A DNA stretch of 64,000 bases from an uncultured Bacteroidales bacterium (GTDB taxonomy: Bacteria > Bacteroidota > Bacteroidia > Bacteroidales > Marinilabiliaceae). The notes below the pieces were generated by a model, which did not search any database, was not told the DNA's origin, and saw only the letters and a program-made list of their open reading frames with translations. Made by a program: the position numbers and the translations under genes. The stretch spans positions 1-64,000 of the forward strand of contig CAKUYZ010000002.1 in NCBI GenBank assembly GCA_934717675.1. The letters are read 5' to 3'. This document shows positions 26,606-34,358 of the stretch, piece after piece (the stretch's first letter is position 1; each line of letters starts with the position of its first letter).

Positions 26606-26748
26606 TTGAACCCGGCCGTGGCTGTGAAGAGCGGCGGGCCTCCGGCACGCTTATGTGGCGGAGACGTGTTCCCGATGGCGGTGGCGGCAAAACAATGAGC
26701 CTTGCTCTTGACAAGCGCCGCCCGCGTTCAGATTCGGGTTGTTTTTCA
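26606..26748. other. Short intergenic stretch with no gene recognised
   Basis: The GC-rich sequence between the SusCD terminator and the next promoter-like site contains no supported reading frame. Confidence 0.4.
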
Positions 26749-26800
26749 TAAGTTTGGCCCGCAGGGTTGGCAAAAGTGCCATACCCTGCGGGCCTTTTTT
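26749..26800 (+). promoter_or_regulatory. TAAGTTTG box running straight into a perfect terminator hairpin
   Basis: A TAnnTTTG-type box (26749-26756) abuts a long perfect stem (GGCCCGCAGGGT at 26756-26767, inner TGGCA/TGCCA, closing at 26793) followed by six T. No plus-strand gene lies within reach. The hairpin is also 26-70 bases past the minus-strand dusB stop, so it may end that transcript, although its minus-side flank is not T-rich. Confidence 0.5.
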
Positions 26801-26825
26801 ATGTTGATATGGGTCTCTTGCCCCT

Positions 26826-27806
26826 TCAGCTGTTAGCGGCTATCAGCTCGTCTAGGCATTCGCGTACCTCGGCCACGGTGTCTGCCCTGAGCAGCCTGAC
26901 GCGTTTCTCCTTGAAGTTCGGCACGCCCTTGAAACTCACGGCCATATGGCGACGGATGTGGAGAATGGCTCTCCGCTCGTCTCCAATCCAAGCCACGGTG
27001 TCGTCTAGCTGCCTCTCCAGTCTCCTTGCCGCTTCGGCCACGCTCACGGCCGGCAGCTCCTCGCCTGTTTTGAGGAAATGCTTCACCTCCTCAAAAATCC
27101 AAGGTTTGCCTATGCTTGCGCGGCCTATCATGATGGCGTCTACGCCATAGCGGCCGAAGGCCTCTCGCGCGGCCGTGGCGCTGTCAACGTCGCCGTTGCC
27201 TATCACAGGGATTGTCATCCGGGGGTTTCGCTTCACCTCGCCAATGAGCGTCCAGTCGGCCTGCCCGGTATACATCTGGGCGCGCGTCCGTCCGTGGATG
27301 GTTATGGCGCTTATGCCCACGTCTTGCAGCCTCTCGGCCGTGTCCACCACAAATTTCGACTCTTCGTCCCACCCGAGCCTCGTCTTGACGGTCACGGGGG
27401 TGTGGTCCACGGCCCGCACAATCTGGCGCGTCATCTCCACCATCTTGGGAATGTCGCGCAGCATGCCCGCTCCGGCTCCTTTGCCGGCAATCTTCTTCAC
27501 CGGGCACCCGAAGTTTACGTCTATTATGTCCGGCCCGCTCGCCTCGACAATTTTTGCGGCCTCCACCATGGGCTCAATCTCGCGTCCGTAGATCTGCACG
27601 CCCACGGGCCTCTCGGCGTCGTCAATGTCCAGTTTCTTCATAGAGCTCTTGATGTCGCGCACAATGGCGTCGGCGCTCACGAACTCAGTATACATCAAGT
27701 CGGCCCCGTAGCCCTTGCACAGGCGGCGGAACGGCATGTCTGTCACGTCTTCCATTGGCGCCAGCAGCACGGGCCGCTCACCAAAGTCCAGGTTTCCTAT
27801 TTTCAT
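26826..27806 (-). CDS. dusB: tRNA-dihydrouridine synthase
   Basis: This FMN enzyme reduces uridines in the D-loop of tRNA. The 326-residue protein (start at MKIGNLDFG, which fits the family better than a start ten residues upstream) shows LLAPMEDVTDMPFRRL at the start of the TIM barrel, the FGCPVKKIAGKGAGA loop with the catalytic Cys, KTRLGW, ITIHGRTRAQMYTG and IPVIGNGDV, IMIGRASIGKPW. A C-terminal helical RNA-binding domain is present. The best match is the DusB branch. It is monocistronic. Confidence 0.92.
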   Translation of the reverse strand: MKIGNLDFGERPVLLAPMEDVTDMPFRRLCKGYGADLMYTEFVSADAIVRDIKSSMKKLDIDDAERPVGVQIYGREIEPMVEAAKIVEASGPDIIDVNFGCPVKKIAGKGAGAGMLRDIPKMVEMTRQIVRAVDHTPVTVKTRLGWDEESKFVVDTAERLQDVGISAITIHGRTRAQMYTGQADWTLIGEVKRNPRMTIPVIGNGDVDSATAAREAFGRYGVDAIMIGRASIGKPWIFEEVKHFLKTGEELPAVSVAEAARRLERQLDDTVAWIGDERRAILHIRRHMAVSFKGVPNFKEKRVRLLRADTVAEVRECLDELIAANS

Positions 27807-27863
27807 GTGTCGTGGGTTCTGGCCGTCTCCTGTCAACCTACGGCCAGACGGCGCGAAGATAGC

Positions 27864-29173
27864 TCAAATTTGCCCGTCGCGGGGTGGTAAGGGACTGTTG
27901 TCTGTTGGCAAGATGTAGCGCGACTTGACTTTGTTGACCTGCACTTTCACAAGCAGTCCAAGTTTTACGAGCCTGTCCAAGTCAGCTCTTGCCGTGGTGT
28001 GGCTCACGTTCAGAAGTGACTCAACATCGCGCGCAGTAAGGGCGAGAAACTCCCGCTCTTCATTTTGCCCAAAATATTAGCCTGACGGTCATTTAATCCT
28101 GCCTGTACCGCACTTTCTGTGGCAATGCGGTTTGCGTCTTCGCGCTTCAAGGAGTTCTGTAACCGGACAAAGGCGTTTCTTATGACACGTAGGTGATACA
28201 TGATAAAGTAGCCTATGTCGCCGCCGTCAGCCTCGCTTTGCAAAAATGCCTTCTCGTAGAGCCTCTTGCTCCTTGCTATTTCGCCAGATATTGACAGGTA
28301 CTGTAAAGCCAATAATTGTCTTTTAGCATACACCAGTAGAAGACAGCTCGCGCCGTGCGTCCATTGCCGTCTATGAACGGGTGAACATATGACAAGACAA
28401 AGTGAGCGACTATCGCCTTTATCACTGGGTGAATGTAGACTGTCGGAATGTCATTGTTTGCGAAATCGCATAAGGCATCGACAAGCCCCTCTGTTTTTTT
28501 CGCACTTGGGTGGGATGTGGACAATCTCATTAGTGATACCGTTGGCCACCACTACATCGTCATTGTCGCGGAATCGCCCCTCATATTCTGGCTTGTCCAA
28601 AGTCCCCGATGTCATTGTGGAGTGAAGGTGCAAGATGAGCTCTTTGGTCAGCGGTTCTGTCTTGTTATCCATAATGAAGTTGATGGCGGCAAAATTGTTG
28701 GCAATCATTGCCTCGGACCTGTCTTTGGGCTTTTTCTTGCTCGCCAGCATCTCCATGGCGACCCTTCTTGTCGTAGATGCGCCTTCCATTTGGCTAGACC
28801 AAATGGCTTCTTCCATGACCGACGAAACAAGGTGTAATGACTGACTCCGTTGCGACACCTTAATGTCGCTAACCCACGAGCATCCATAATTAAGGTCGAA
28901 GTCGCGGCACATCTTGTTCATCTCGCTAGTGATCAAGGCGTGTAGTCCAAATTGTGGCAGTCGCATTACGGGGCCTACTTGCCGGCTCGCCTTGACTAAG
29001 GCCCAAAGCTCTTCTGCCGAGTTGAATCCGTCGTGCTTATACTTCACATCCGTCCAGTAGGCGTAGTTTGCATTTTGCTCTTGCACAACCTCTGCCAGGC
29101 CATCTTCGCTCAATAGCCTAAGTATCGCCTTAACTTTTTCTTTTTTAGATGTTTGGGGTGGTTTCTCAATCAT
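27864..29173 (-). pseudogene. Fic-domain protein gene broken by three single-base frameshifts
   Basis: Joined across frames, this would be a Fic AMP-transferase-type protein of about 435 residues. The N-terminal part carries the inhibitory motif SSQMEG ([S/T]xxxE[G/N]); the intact catalytic motif is HPFIDGNGRTARA; the C-terminus is a winged-helix-like domain (LTARDVESLLNVSHTTARADLDRL). The frame breaks at an A7 run near 28494-28500 (one extra base restores EKTEGLVDAL when removed), near 28305 (one T too few; NYWLLQYLSIS restored), and near 28045 (one A too few; KERE restored). Neighbouring genes are intact, so decay is likelier than poor sequence. The region is AT-richer than its surroundings, suggesting transfer. 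Confidence 0.85.
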
Positions 29174-29190
29174 ATGACTAATTTACGCCC

Positions 29191-29240
29191 TCTTGCCAAA
29201 ACTTGCAAGTTCTTGCCAAAACTTGCAAGTTTTGGCAAGA
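29191..29240. repeat. Direct repeat plus perfect 30-base palindrome
   Basis: The 20-base unit TCTTGCCAAAACTTGCAAGT occurs twice in tandem (29191-29210 and 29211-29230). The second copy extends into TTTGGCAAGA, so 29211-29240 is a perfect palindrome. It lies between the stop of the Rpn gene and the start of the Fic pseudogene, 18 bases upstream of the latter, where an operator or a mobile-element footprint would sit. Confidence 0.9.
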
Positions 29241-29250
29241 ACCGGATCTT

Positions 29251-30165
29251 TCACATCAGACCGGCCTTTCTCATTGCGTCGGCCATTCTTTGCATCATCT
29301 CCTTAGCCTCTCTTAGCTCGTCTTTCGTCTCTCTTAGCTCGTCTTTCGTCTCTCTTAGCTCGTCTTTGGCTTCATTCAATTCATGTTTCGTCTTCTCCAA
29401 TTCCAGTTGTTTCTCCTCCAGCGCTTGTCCCGCAGTCTTGGCGTTTTCTATTATGGTCAGCAGCTCGTCTTCGAGCTGCATCTCTTTCTTCAGTTTCTCG
29501 TTGGCCGCGGCCTGTTCCAGCCTGCGGAGCACCGTCACCATTCCGGAGTCCTCTTCATCCTCTCGCTCGTCATACTCAATGGTCTTGTCTGACCGCCTTT
29601 CGGGTTTTATCCTGAAAATGTCCAGCAGCCTGCCAAGCAGCGTGTTGGGGCGCGGCTTGAGTTTTAGCGTCTGGACTATTATGAGGTTGTGCGTCATGGC
29701 CTCCACAAAGACCAGCTTGGGCATCTTCAGAATTTGCAGACCCTCGTCGCGGCACACGTGGTCCACATACATCACGGCGGGGGTCTCATCCCTGTCCAGG
29801 TTGTGGCCAAGAAAATATATTGATATGATATGCAGCGGATTCCCGTGTTTGTCCACGTTGGCCTTGTTGGAGTATTGTGTGGCCAGATATTGCCTGAACC
29901 TCTCCACCTCTGTCTCCGTCGAAGCTCTCTGCAACTCTATGCACACCTCCACCTCGTTCCCGTTCTCGTCTTCCACCACGGCGGCGTAGTCCAACCTCAG
30001 GAGGCGAAGGCCGTCCACGCCAGCCTGCGTCACGTCGTTATTCCTTTGCGTGATGGACTTTATTTTCTTTTGGAGCAGCCTCCCTATTATGATTGAGCTG
30101 ACGCGCCTGTCTTCCATGAGGAACTTGAAGACGGTGTCGTACAGTGGGTTTGCTATGATGGCCAT
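29251..30165 (-). CDS. Rpn/PD-(D/E)XK family nuclease with coiled-coil tail
   Basis: This protein belongs to the PD-(D/E)XK family annotated as recombination-promoting nuclease or transposase-like. It opens with NPLYDTVFKFLMEDRRVSSIIIGRLL. The probable active site is LRLDYAAVVED followed by EVEVCIELQRA (the D...ExQ pattern). The segment SNKANVDKHGNPLHIISIYFLGHNL follows in two parts. Residues from about 215 form a long charged coiled coil that contains three copies of the heptad ELRETKD/A. The start at 30165 (MAIIANPLYD) is preferred. The function in Bacteroidota is uncertain; DNA cleavage is a family property, not shown here. Confidence 0.82.
   Translation of the reverse strand: MAIIANPLYDTVFKFLMEDRRVSSIIIGRLLQKKIKSITQRNNDVTQAGVDGLRLLRLDYAAVVEDENGNEVEVCIELQRASTETEVERFRQYLATQYSNKANVDKHGNPLHIISIYFLGHNLDRDETPAVMYVDHVCRDEGLQILKMPKLVFVEAMTHNLIIVQTLKLKPRPNTLLGRLLDIFRIKPERRSDKTIEYDEREDEEDSGMVTVLRRLEQAAANEKLKKEMQLEDELLTIIENAKTAGQALEEKQLELEKTKHELNEAKDELRETKDELRETKDELREAKEMMQRMADAMRKAGLM
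29311..29373 (-). repeat. Three tandem 21-base repeats inside the nuclease gene
   Basis: The 21-base unit beginning TCTTAGCTCGTC occurs at 29311-29331, 29332-29352 and, with changes, 29353-29373. It encodes seven residues per copy, so copy-number change keeps the reading frame and lengthens the coiled coil by one heptad. Confidence 0.88.
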
Positions 30166-30228
30166 ATGATTTCGCTTTTGTGCAAATGTAAGAAAAGGGA
30201 TGCGCTTTTTCAATTTGTCAAAGGCGTG

Positions 30229-30277
30229 TCGGGTATAAAATAACAGCCCCTGACGTCCGTATGGACGTCAGGGGCTG
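30229..30277 (-). terminator. Terminator of the minus-strand tRNA-Phe
   Basis: A perfect 15-base-pair stem (CAGCCCCTGACGTCC, loop GTAT) lies just past the tRNA 3' end. On the minus strand it is followed by a TTATTTTAT tract. Confidence 0.85.
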
Positions 30278-30283
30278 TCGCTG

Positions 30284-30356
<73 letters not shown>

Positions 30357-30371
30357 ATCCCTTTGCGAGTG

Positions 30372-30402
30372 CAAAGATATAACATATCGCCCACATTCCA
30401 AA
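30372..30402 (-). promoter_or_regulatory. Promoter of the minus-strand tRNA-Phe
   Basis: TTTG (30399-30402) and TATCTTTG (30372-30379) are separated by 19 bases on the minus strand, matching the Bacteroidota housekeeping consensus. The tRNA begins 15 bases downstream of the -7 box. Confidence 0.75.
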
Positions 30403-30512
30403 TTATGCCGCCGCTTTTTCTCTTCTCTAGCTTAATTAAAATATTACTACCTTTAAGCCGCACATTACCATTGTTGCTACGTTTCATTTTTACCTGCGTC
30501 ATAAAGAACATA

Positions 30513-32225
30513 ATGAAGAGAGGTTACTGGGTGGCGTCTTTGGCCGCCGTCTCCTGCGTTGCCGTCGCGTTCACCGCCTTCCGCGGTGACGACCGCGACT
30601 TCAAGATAAGCAAGAATCTAGACATTTTCTTTTCCGTCTTCAAGGAGCTGAATATGAGCTATGTGGAGGAGCCGGATCCAGACCGCCTCATCCCCACGGC
30701 CATACAGTCAATGCTCTCTGAGCTTGACCCCTACACCACCTATATCCCCGAGAAGGACAGAGAGGCGTATAAGTTCCACATCGATGGCGAATATGGCGGC
30801 GTGGGTTCCATAATAGCCCTCTCGGCAGACACCAACCTCATCAACGTGCGCGAGGTCTATGCCGGCACGCCCTCCTACAAGGCCGGCTTGCGTGCTGGAG
30901 ACCGTTTCTTGGCCATCGACGGCGAGAGCATGAGGGGCAAGAAGGTTGACGAGGTGAGCTCGCGGCTCCGCGGCAAGGCCGGAGAGACCATCAAGGTGGA
31001 GATTGAAAGGCCGGGCGCGCCAAAGCCGCTGACGTTCAACATTAAGCGCGAGGCAATTAAGCTTGAGGCGCTCGAATATTACGGCATGCTCAATGACGAG
31101 GTGGGCTACATAAGCCTCACGGGCTTCGAGTCGGGCTGCGCCGAGGCCATACGCAAGGCGTTCCTCGACCTGCGGGATAATAAGGGGGCCAAGAGGCTCG
31201 TCCTTGATCTCCGCGGCAATGCGGGCGGCCTGCTCGACGAGAGCCTCCAGATTGTCAACTTCTTCGTCCCCGAGGGCCTCCAGATTCTCTCCACCCGAGG
31301 CCGCCGCAAGGCTGCGGACCGCATCTACACCTCTTTCCGCCTGCCGCTAGACACTGTCATACCCATGGCCGTGCTCATCAATCGCGCTTCGGCCTCGGCG
31401 AGCGAGATTGTGGCCGGGGCCCTGCAAGATTTGGACAGGGCCGTGATCTTGGGCCAACGCTCTTTCGGCAAGGGGCTGGTGCAGGCCACCCGCGAGGTGG
31501 CCTATGACGGCTACCTGAAAGTGACCACCGCAAAGTATTACACCCCATCGGGGCGCTGCATTCAGGCCATCGACTACAGCACCCGAGACGAGGACGGGGC
31601 CGTGGACTATGTGCCGGACTCGCTCATCACGGCGTTCAAGACACGCCACGGCCGCACGGTCTATGACGGCGGAGGCATCTCGCCAGACGTCATGCTAGCC
31701 GAGCGCAAATATAATCCCGTGTGCCTCTCCGTGGTCATGGGAGACTACCCCTTCCGCTACGCCCTCAGCTTCCTGGAGAGCGGCAAGCCCATGCCACTTG
31801 GGGCCGACGGGCGTATGGACGACAAAGCCTATGCCGACTTCGTCTCATTTATGAAGTCGCAACCCAAGTTCACCTATAAGACGGCCTCGCAAGACGCTTA
31901 TGAGAGGCTCGTCAAGATGGCCAAGGCCGAGGGTCTTTATGACGATGCCAAAGACGCCATTGACGCGCTGCGGGTCCCTATGGCCGCCAATATAGACCGC
32001 GACATGGCCGACGCCAAGGAGCAGGTGCGCCCGCTTGTGGAGGACGAGATGATAAGGGCCGTCAAATATCGCAAGGCGGCCATCGCCCACGCCCTGCAAT
32101 ATGACGAGCAGCTCAAGACAGCCGTGGACGTCCTGACCGACGACGCTCGCTACGTTGGCCTGCTCAATGGCTCCGTGGCCAGCCATGCGGGAGACAAGCG
32201 CGCCAATCTGTCGAAAAAGAAGTAG
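30513..32225 (+). CDS. S41 family C-terminal processing peptidase
   Basis: This 570-residue protein has a signal/anchor segment at 6-22. An N-terminal helical part (LDPYTTYIPEKD) is followed by a PDZ domain (about 95-175: GVGSIIA, YKAGLRAGDRFLAIDGES) and the S41 catalytic domain: VGYISLTGF, LVLDLRGNAGGLLDES, the nucleophile Ser in RASASASEIVAGALQD and the general-base Lys in GQRSFGKGLVQ. A C-terminal extension of about 150 residues is typical of Bacteroidota CtpA/Prc-like proteases, which trim periplasmic proteins. The open frame runs back to 30261 over the tRNA, so I chose the ATG at 30513 before the hydrophobic segment. Confidence 0.92.
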   Translation: MKRGYWVASLAAVSCVAVAFTAFRGDDRDFKISKNLDIFFSVFKELNMSYVEEPDPDRLIPTAIQSMLSELDPYTTYIPEKDREAYKFHIDGEYGGVGSIIALSADTNLINVREVYAGTPSYKAGLRAGDRFLAIDGESMRGKKVDEVSSRLRGKAGETIKVEIERPGAPKPLTFNIKREAIKLEALEYYGMLNDEVGYISLTGFESGCAEAIRKAFLDLRDNKGAKRLVLDLRGNAGGLLDESLQIVNFFVPEGLQILSTRGRRKAADRIYTSFRLPLDTVIPMAVLINRASASASEIVAGALQDLDRAVILGQRSFGKGLVQATREVAYDGYLKVTTAKYYTPSGRCIQAIDYSTRDEDGAVDYVPDSLITAFKTRHGRTVYDGGGISPDVMLAERKYNPVCLSVVMGDYPFRYALSFLESGKPMPLGADGRMDDKAYADFVSFMKSQPKFTYKTASQDAYERLVKMAKAEGLYDDAKDAIDALRVPMAANIDRDMADAKEQVRPLVEDEMIRAVKYRKAAIAHALQYDEQLKTAVDVLTDDARYVGLLNGSVASHAGDKRANLSKKK

Positions 32226-32228
32226 GCC

Positions 32229-33098
32229 TTGGGCGCGGGTTTCTTCAAGGGCCTTTGGGCTCCCATGCGGCCACTGCCTGTCGGCAGGGCCGCTTTTGTG
32301 CTTGTGGCCTCGCTCGTCGCGGGTTTCCTTGTGGCTTCGCTGCTGTCCGCTGCCGCTTTCGCCGTCACGGGCGGGTGGGGATTGGCTTTGGTGCTCAATT
32401 CGTTGGTGTGTTTCGGAGTGCCTGGCGTTGTGGCCAGGCGGTGCGTGATGGGCGTCAGGTCGCGGGTTGGCGTGTCAGTGCCGGGGCCGTCGCTTGTCAT
32501 CATCTTGGGCATCTTGGCTCTCGTGTGCCAGCCTGTGGTGCAGTGGGCCGCCTATCTCGACCGCGTCTTCTACGAGGCCGTGTGGGGTGGGGCGGAGTCC
32601 ATGGCCTCGCAGTCTGCGGCCGTCATGGCCTCGGTGTGCCGTTTTGACACTGTGTGGCATTGGGCGGAGGCCGTCGTGGTGCTGGCCCTGCTGCCCGCCG
32701 TGTGTGAGGAGGCCTTCTTTCGTGGCGCGTTGCTGCCGCTTGTGCGCCGCGCCACGGGCAGTTGGCATGTGGCCGTTGTGGTCTCGGCCCTCATTTTCAG
32801 CCTGGTGCATCTAGACGCCACGGCATTCTTGGCTCGTGCCGTCTTGGGCTGCCTGCTTGGCGTCGTCTTTGTCCAGACGCGGTCTCTGCTAGCTTCCATG
32901 CTGCTCCATTTTTGCAACAACCTGCTCGTTGTCATCGCTCTCTCGGAGTCGGACGACGTTGTGAAGACGCTCACGGCGCCTGCCGAGCTTCCGTCTCTCA
33001 AACTGTCGCTCCTCTCCTTGGCTTTCATTTTCTTTGAGGTCTACTACATCTCCGCCATCACAAAAATGAGGGCTGCCATCCGTAAGGATTCAAGGTAA
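32229..33098 (+). CDS. CPBP family intramembrane glutamic protease
   Basis: This is a polytopic membrane protein of up to 289 residues with the three CPBP (Abi/Rce1-like) motifs: EEAFFRG (EExxxR), FSLVHLD (FxxxH) and HFCNNLL (HxxxN/D). The family includes CAAX prenyl proteases and bacterial membrane proteins linked to bacteriocin immunity or surface-protein processing; the substrate here is unknown. The open frame begins with TTG at 32229, 3 bases after the S41 stop. An ATG at 32265 is an alternative that removes 12 residues. It is probably cotranscribed with the S41 protease. Confidence 0.85.
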   Translation: MGAGFFKGLWAPMRPLPVGRAAFVLVASLVAGFLVASLLSAAAFAVTGGWGLALVLNSLVCFGVPGVVARRCVMGVRSRVGVSVPGPSLVIILGILALVCQPVVQWAAYLDRVFYEAVWGGAESMASQSAAVMASVCRFDTVWHWAEAVVVLALLPAVCEEAFFRGALLPLVRRATGSWHVAVVVSALIFSLVHLDATAFLARAVLGCLLGVVFVQTRSLLASMLLHFCNNLLVVIALSESDDVVKTLTAPAELPSLKLSLLSLAFIFFEVYYISAITKMRAAIRKDSR

Positions 33099-33124
33099 GT
33101 CGGGAATCTAAAAGCGTCATTTCT

Positions 33125-33166
33125 GCCGTATTGTCACACCAGCGGTGACAGTACGGCTTCTTTTTG
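33125..33166 (+). terminator. Terminator of the protease pair
   Basis: Arms GCCGTA and TACGGC flank a second helix TGTCAC/GTGACA, followed by TTCTTTTTG, 26 bases after the CPBP stop. Confidence 0.82.
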
Positions 33167-33376
33167 TCATAATGTCATACGGCTCAAATTAGACAGTTTT
33201 CTTGATAATGCACAATAATGCATTGATTATCTTGTTGTTGAACGCCTAATGCGTCACATGGTCGTCTGGGTATGGCACGCGTGTTGCAATATTGTGTGTC
33301 GAACGCCGATGAGGCCTGGGAGACCAAGCCACGGAGGAGTTCAAAAAGACAAACAATAAAGAACTAAAAAATAAAC

Positions 33377-33382
33377 GGAGGT
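33377..33382 (+). promoter_or_regulatory. Strong Shine-Dalgarno site of the hsp20 gene
   Basis: GGAGGT lies seven bases before the ATG at 33390. Most starts in this window have no such motif, as is usual in Bacteroidota, so this site is exceptional and suggests very efficient translation. Confidence 0.8.
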
Positions 33383-33389
33383 AACTACT

Positions 33390-33836
33390 ATGGTACCGAT
33401 GAACAACAATAACAATGCAAGGCACGCCAACAGTTGGCTGCCTGACGTATTCAACGATTTCTTTGGCGATGATTGGAATTGGCTCACAACCAGCTCCAAG
33501 TCCACGCCGGCAATCAACGTGGCCGAGACCGACAAAGAGTACAAGGTCGAGGTGGCAGTCCCGGGCATCAAGAAGGAGGATTGCAAGATCCGCCTGAATG
33601 ACGACGTGATGACCATCTCGGTGGAGAAGGAGAAGAAAGGCCACGAGGGCGACTCTAAGCGCTACTTGCGCAAGGAGTTCTCCTACACCAAGTTCGAGCA
33701 GAGCTTCACTCTCCCCGAGAACGTTGATCAGAAGGCCGTCCATGCCGAGGTCAAGGACGGCGTCCTCTACATCGACCTGCCAAAGCACGAGGTGAAGAAA
33801 GAGGATGAGAAATGGCAAAACGTTGAAATCCAATAA
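33390..33836 (+). CDS. Hsp20/alpha-crystallin small heat-shock protein
   Basis: This ATP-independent holdase binds unfolding proteins in the cytoplasm. The 148-residue protein has an N-terminal arm with WLPDVFNDFFGDDWNW, an alpha-crystallin domain (about 48-140: PAINVAETDKEYKVEVAVPG, IRLNDDVMTISVEKEKK, FTLPENVDQKAVHAEVKDGVL) and a short Lys/Glu-rich C-terminal tail (VEIQ). It is a single gene preceded by a 290-base region holding only the upstream terminator and an AT-rich leader. Heat-shock control is expected from the family, but no CIRCE-like operator was found. Confidence 0.93.
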   Translation: MVPMNNNNNARHANSWLPDVFNDFFGDDWNWLTTSSKSTPAINVAETDKEYKVEVAVPGIKKEDCKIRLNDDVMTISVEKEKKGHEGDSKRYLRKEFSYTKFEQSFTLPENVDQKAVHAEVKDGVLYIDLPKHEVKKEDEKWQNVEIQ

Positions 33837-33884
33837 GCTTGTTTCTCCCGTCAGGCTCAGGCTTCAGAAAAAATGAGGCGCGGG

Positions 33885-33915
33885 TTTGCGCGGTAAGTAA
33901 AAAGTTGTAACTTTG
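33885..33915 (+). promoter_or_regulatory. Promoter of the plus-strand tRNA-Phe
   Basis: TTTG (33885-33888), a 19-base spacer and TAACTTTG (33908-33915) match the Bacteroidota consensus exactly. The following TTTGCGCTCGCAA resembles TTTGCACTCGCAA at the same place in front of the other tRNA-Phe. Confidence 0.78.
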
Positions 33916-33917
33916 CG

Positions 33918-33958
33918 CTCGCAATCGGGAAGCAATCCCTGGTTGCGAGTGCTTTTTT
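33918..33958 (+). terminator. Terminator-like hairpin between promoter and tRNA-Phe
   Basis: CTCGCAA pairs with TTGCGAG, with an inner GGGA/TCCC helix, and TGCTTTTTT follows, ending four bases before the tRNA. It starts just past the -7 box, so a transcript from that promoter may contain only part of the 5' arm. It could also end the hsp20 transcript. Confidence 0.6.
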
Positions 33959-33961
33959 GTT

Positions 33962-34034
<73 letters not shown>

Positions 34035-34045
34035 CCCAGTGCTTC

Positions 34046-34091
34046 GACCCTGGTTTCCCTCTCACGGGAAATCGGGGTTTCTTTTTTTTCC
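34046..34091 (+). terminator. Terminator after the plus-strand tRNA-Phe
   Basis: CCCTGGTTTCCC pairs imperfectly with GGGAAATCGGGG and is followed by TTTCTTTTTTTTCC, 12 bases past the tRNA. Confidence 0.85.
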
Positions 34092-34358
34092 ATAGTTTGG
34101 TGGGCCGCGTGACCCTCGGCGCGTCGCGGGATGTCCGCCGCTGCCTGCGCTTCGCTCGCGCATACGAAAAAGTGCGGGGCGTTTCACAACGCCCCGCACC
34201 CGTGAAATTAATCACCAAACACACTTATCAACTAATCAACGAAAAACTATTCTCTGATTCTCACCCTCTGATACGGAGGCGCGGCCGCCAAGGTTGCAAA
34301 AATCTTTATTTCGCGCTATCTTGCGAAGACGTAAACCCCTCATTTACCCCACAAAACT
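34092..34358. other. Intergenic region upstream of polA with a minus-facing hairpin
   Basis: No gene is recognised. At 34172-34199 a perfect 12-base-pair stem (GTGCGGGGCGTT, loop TCAC) has five A just before it, so on the minus strand it reads as a stem followed by TTTTTCG, an intrinsic terminator. No minus-strand gene precedes it. The polA promoter is probably the TATCTTGC box near 34317. Confidence 0.5.

Noticed and set aside
29311..29373. Short tandem repeats considered as a CRISPR array
   Set aside because: There are no spacers; the repeats are contiguous, 21 bases long and coding for a heptad coiled coil.
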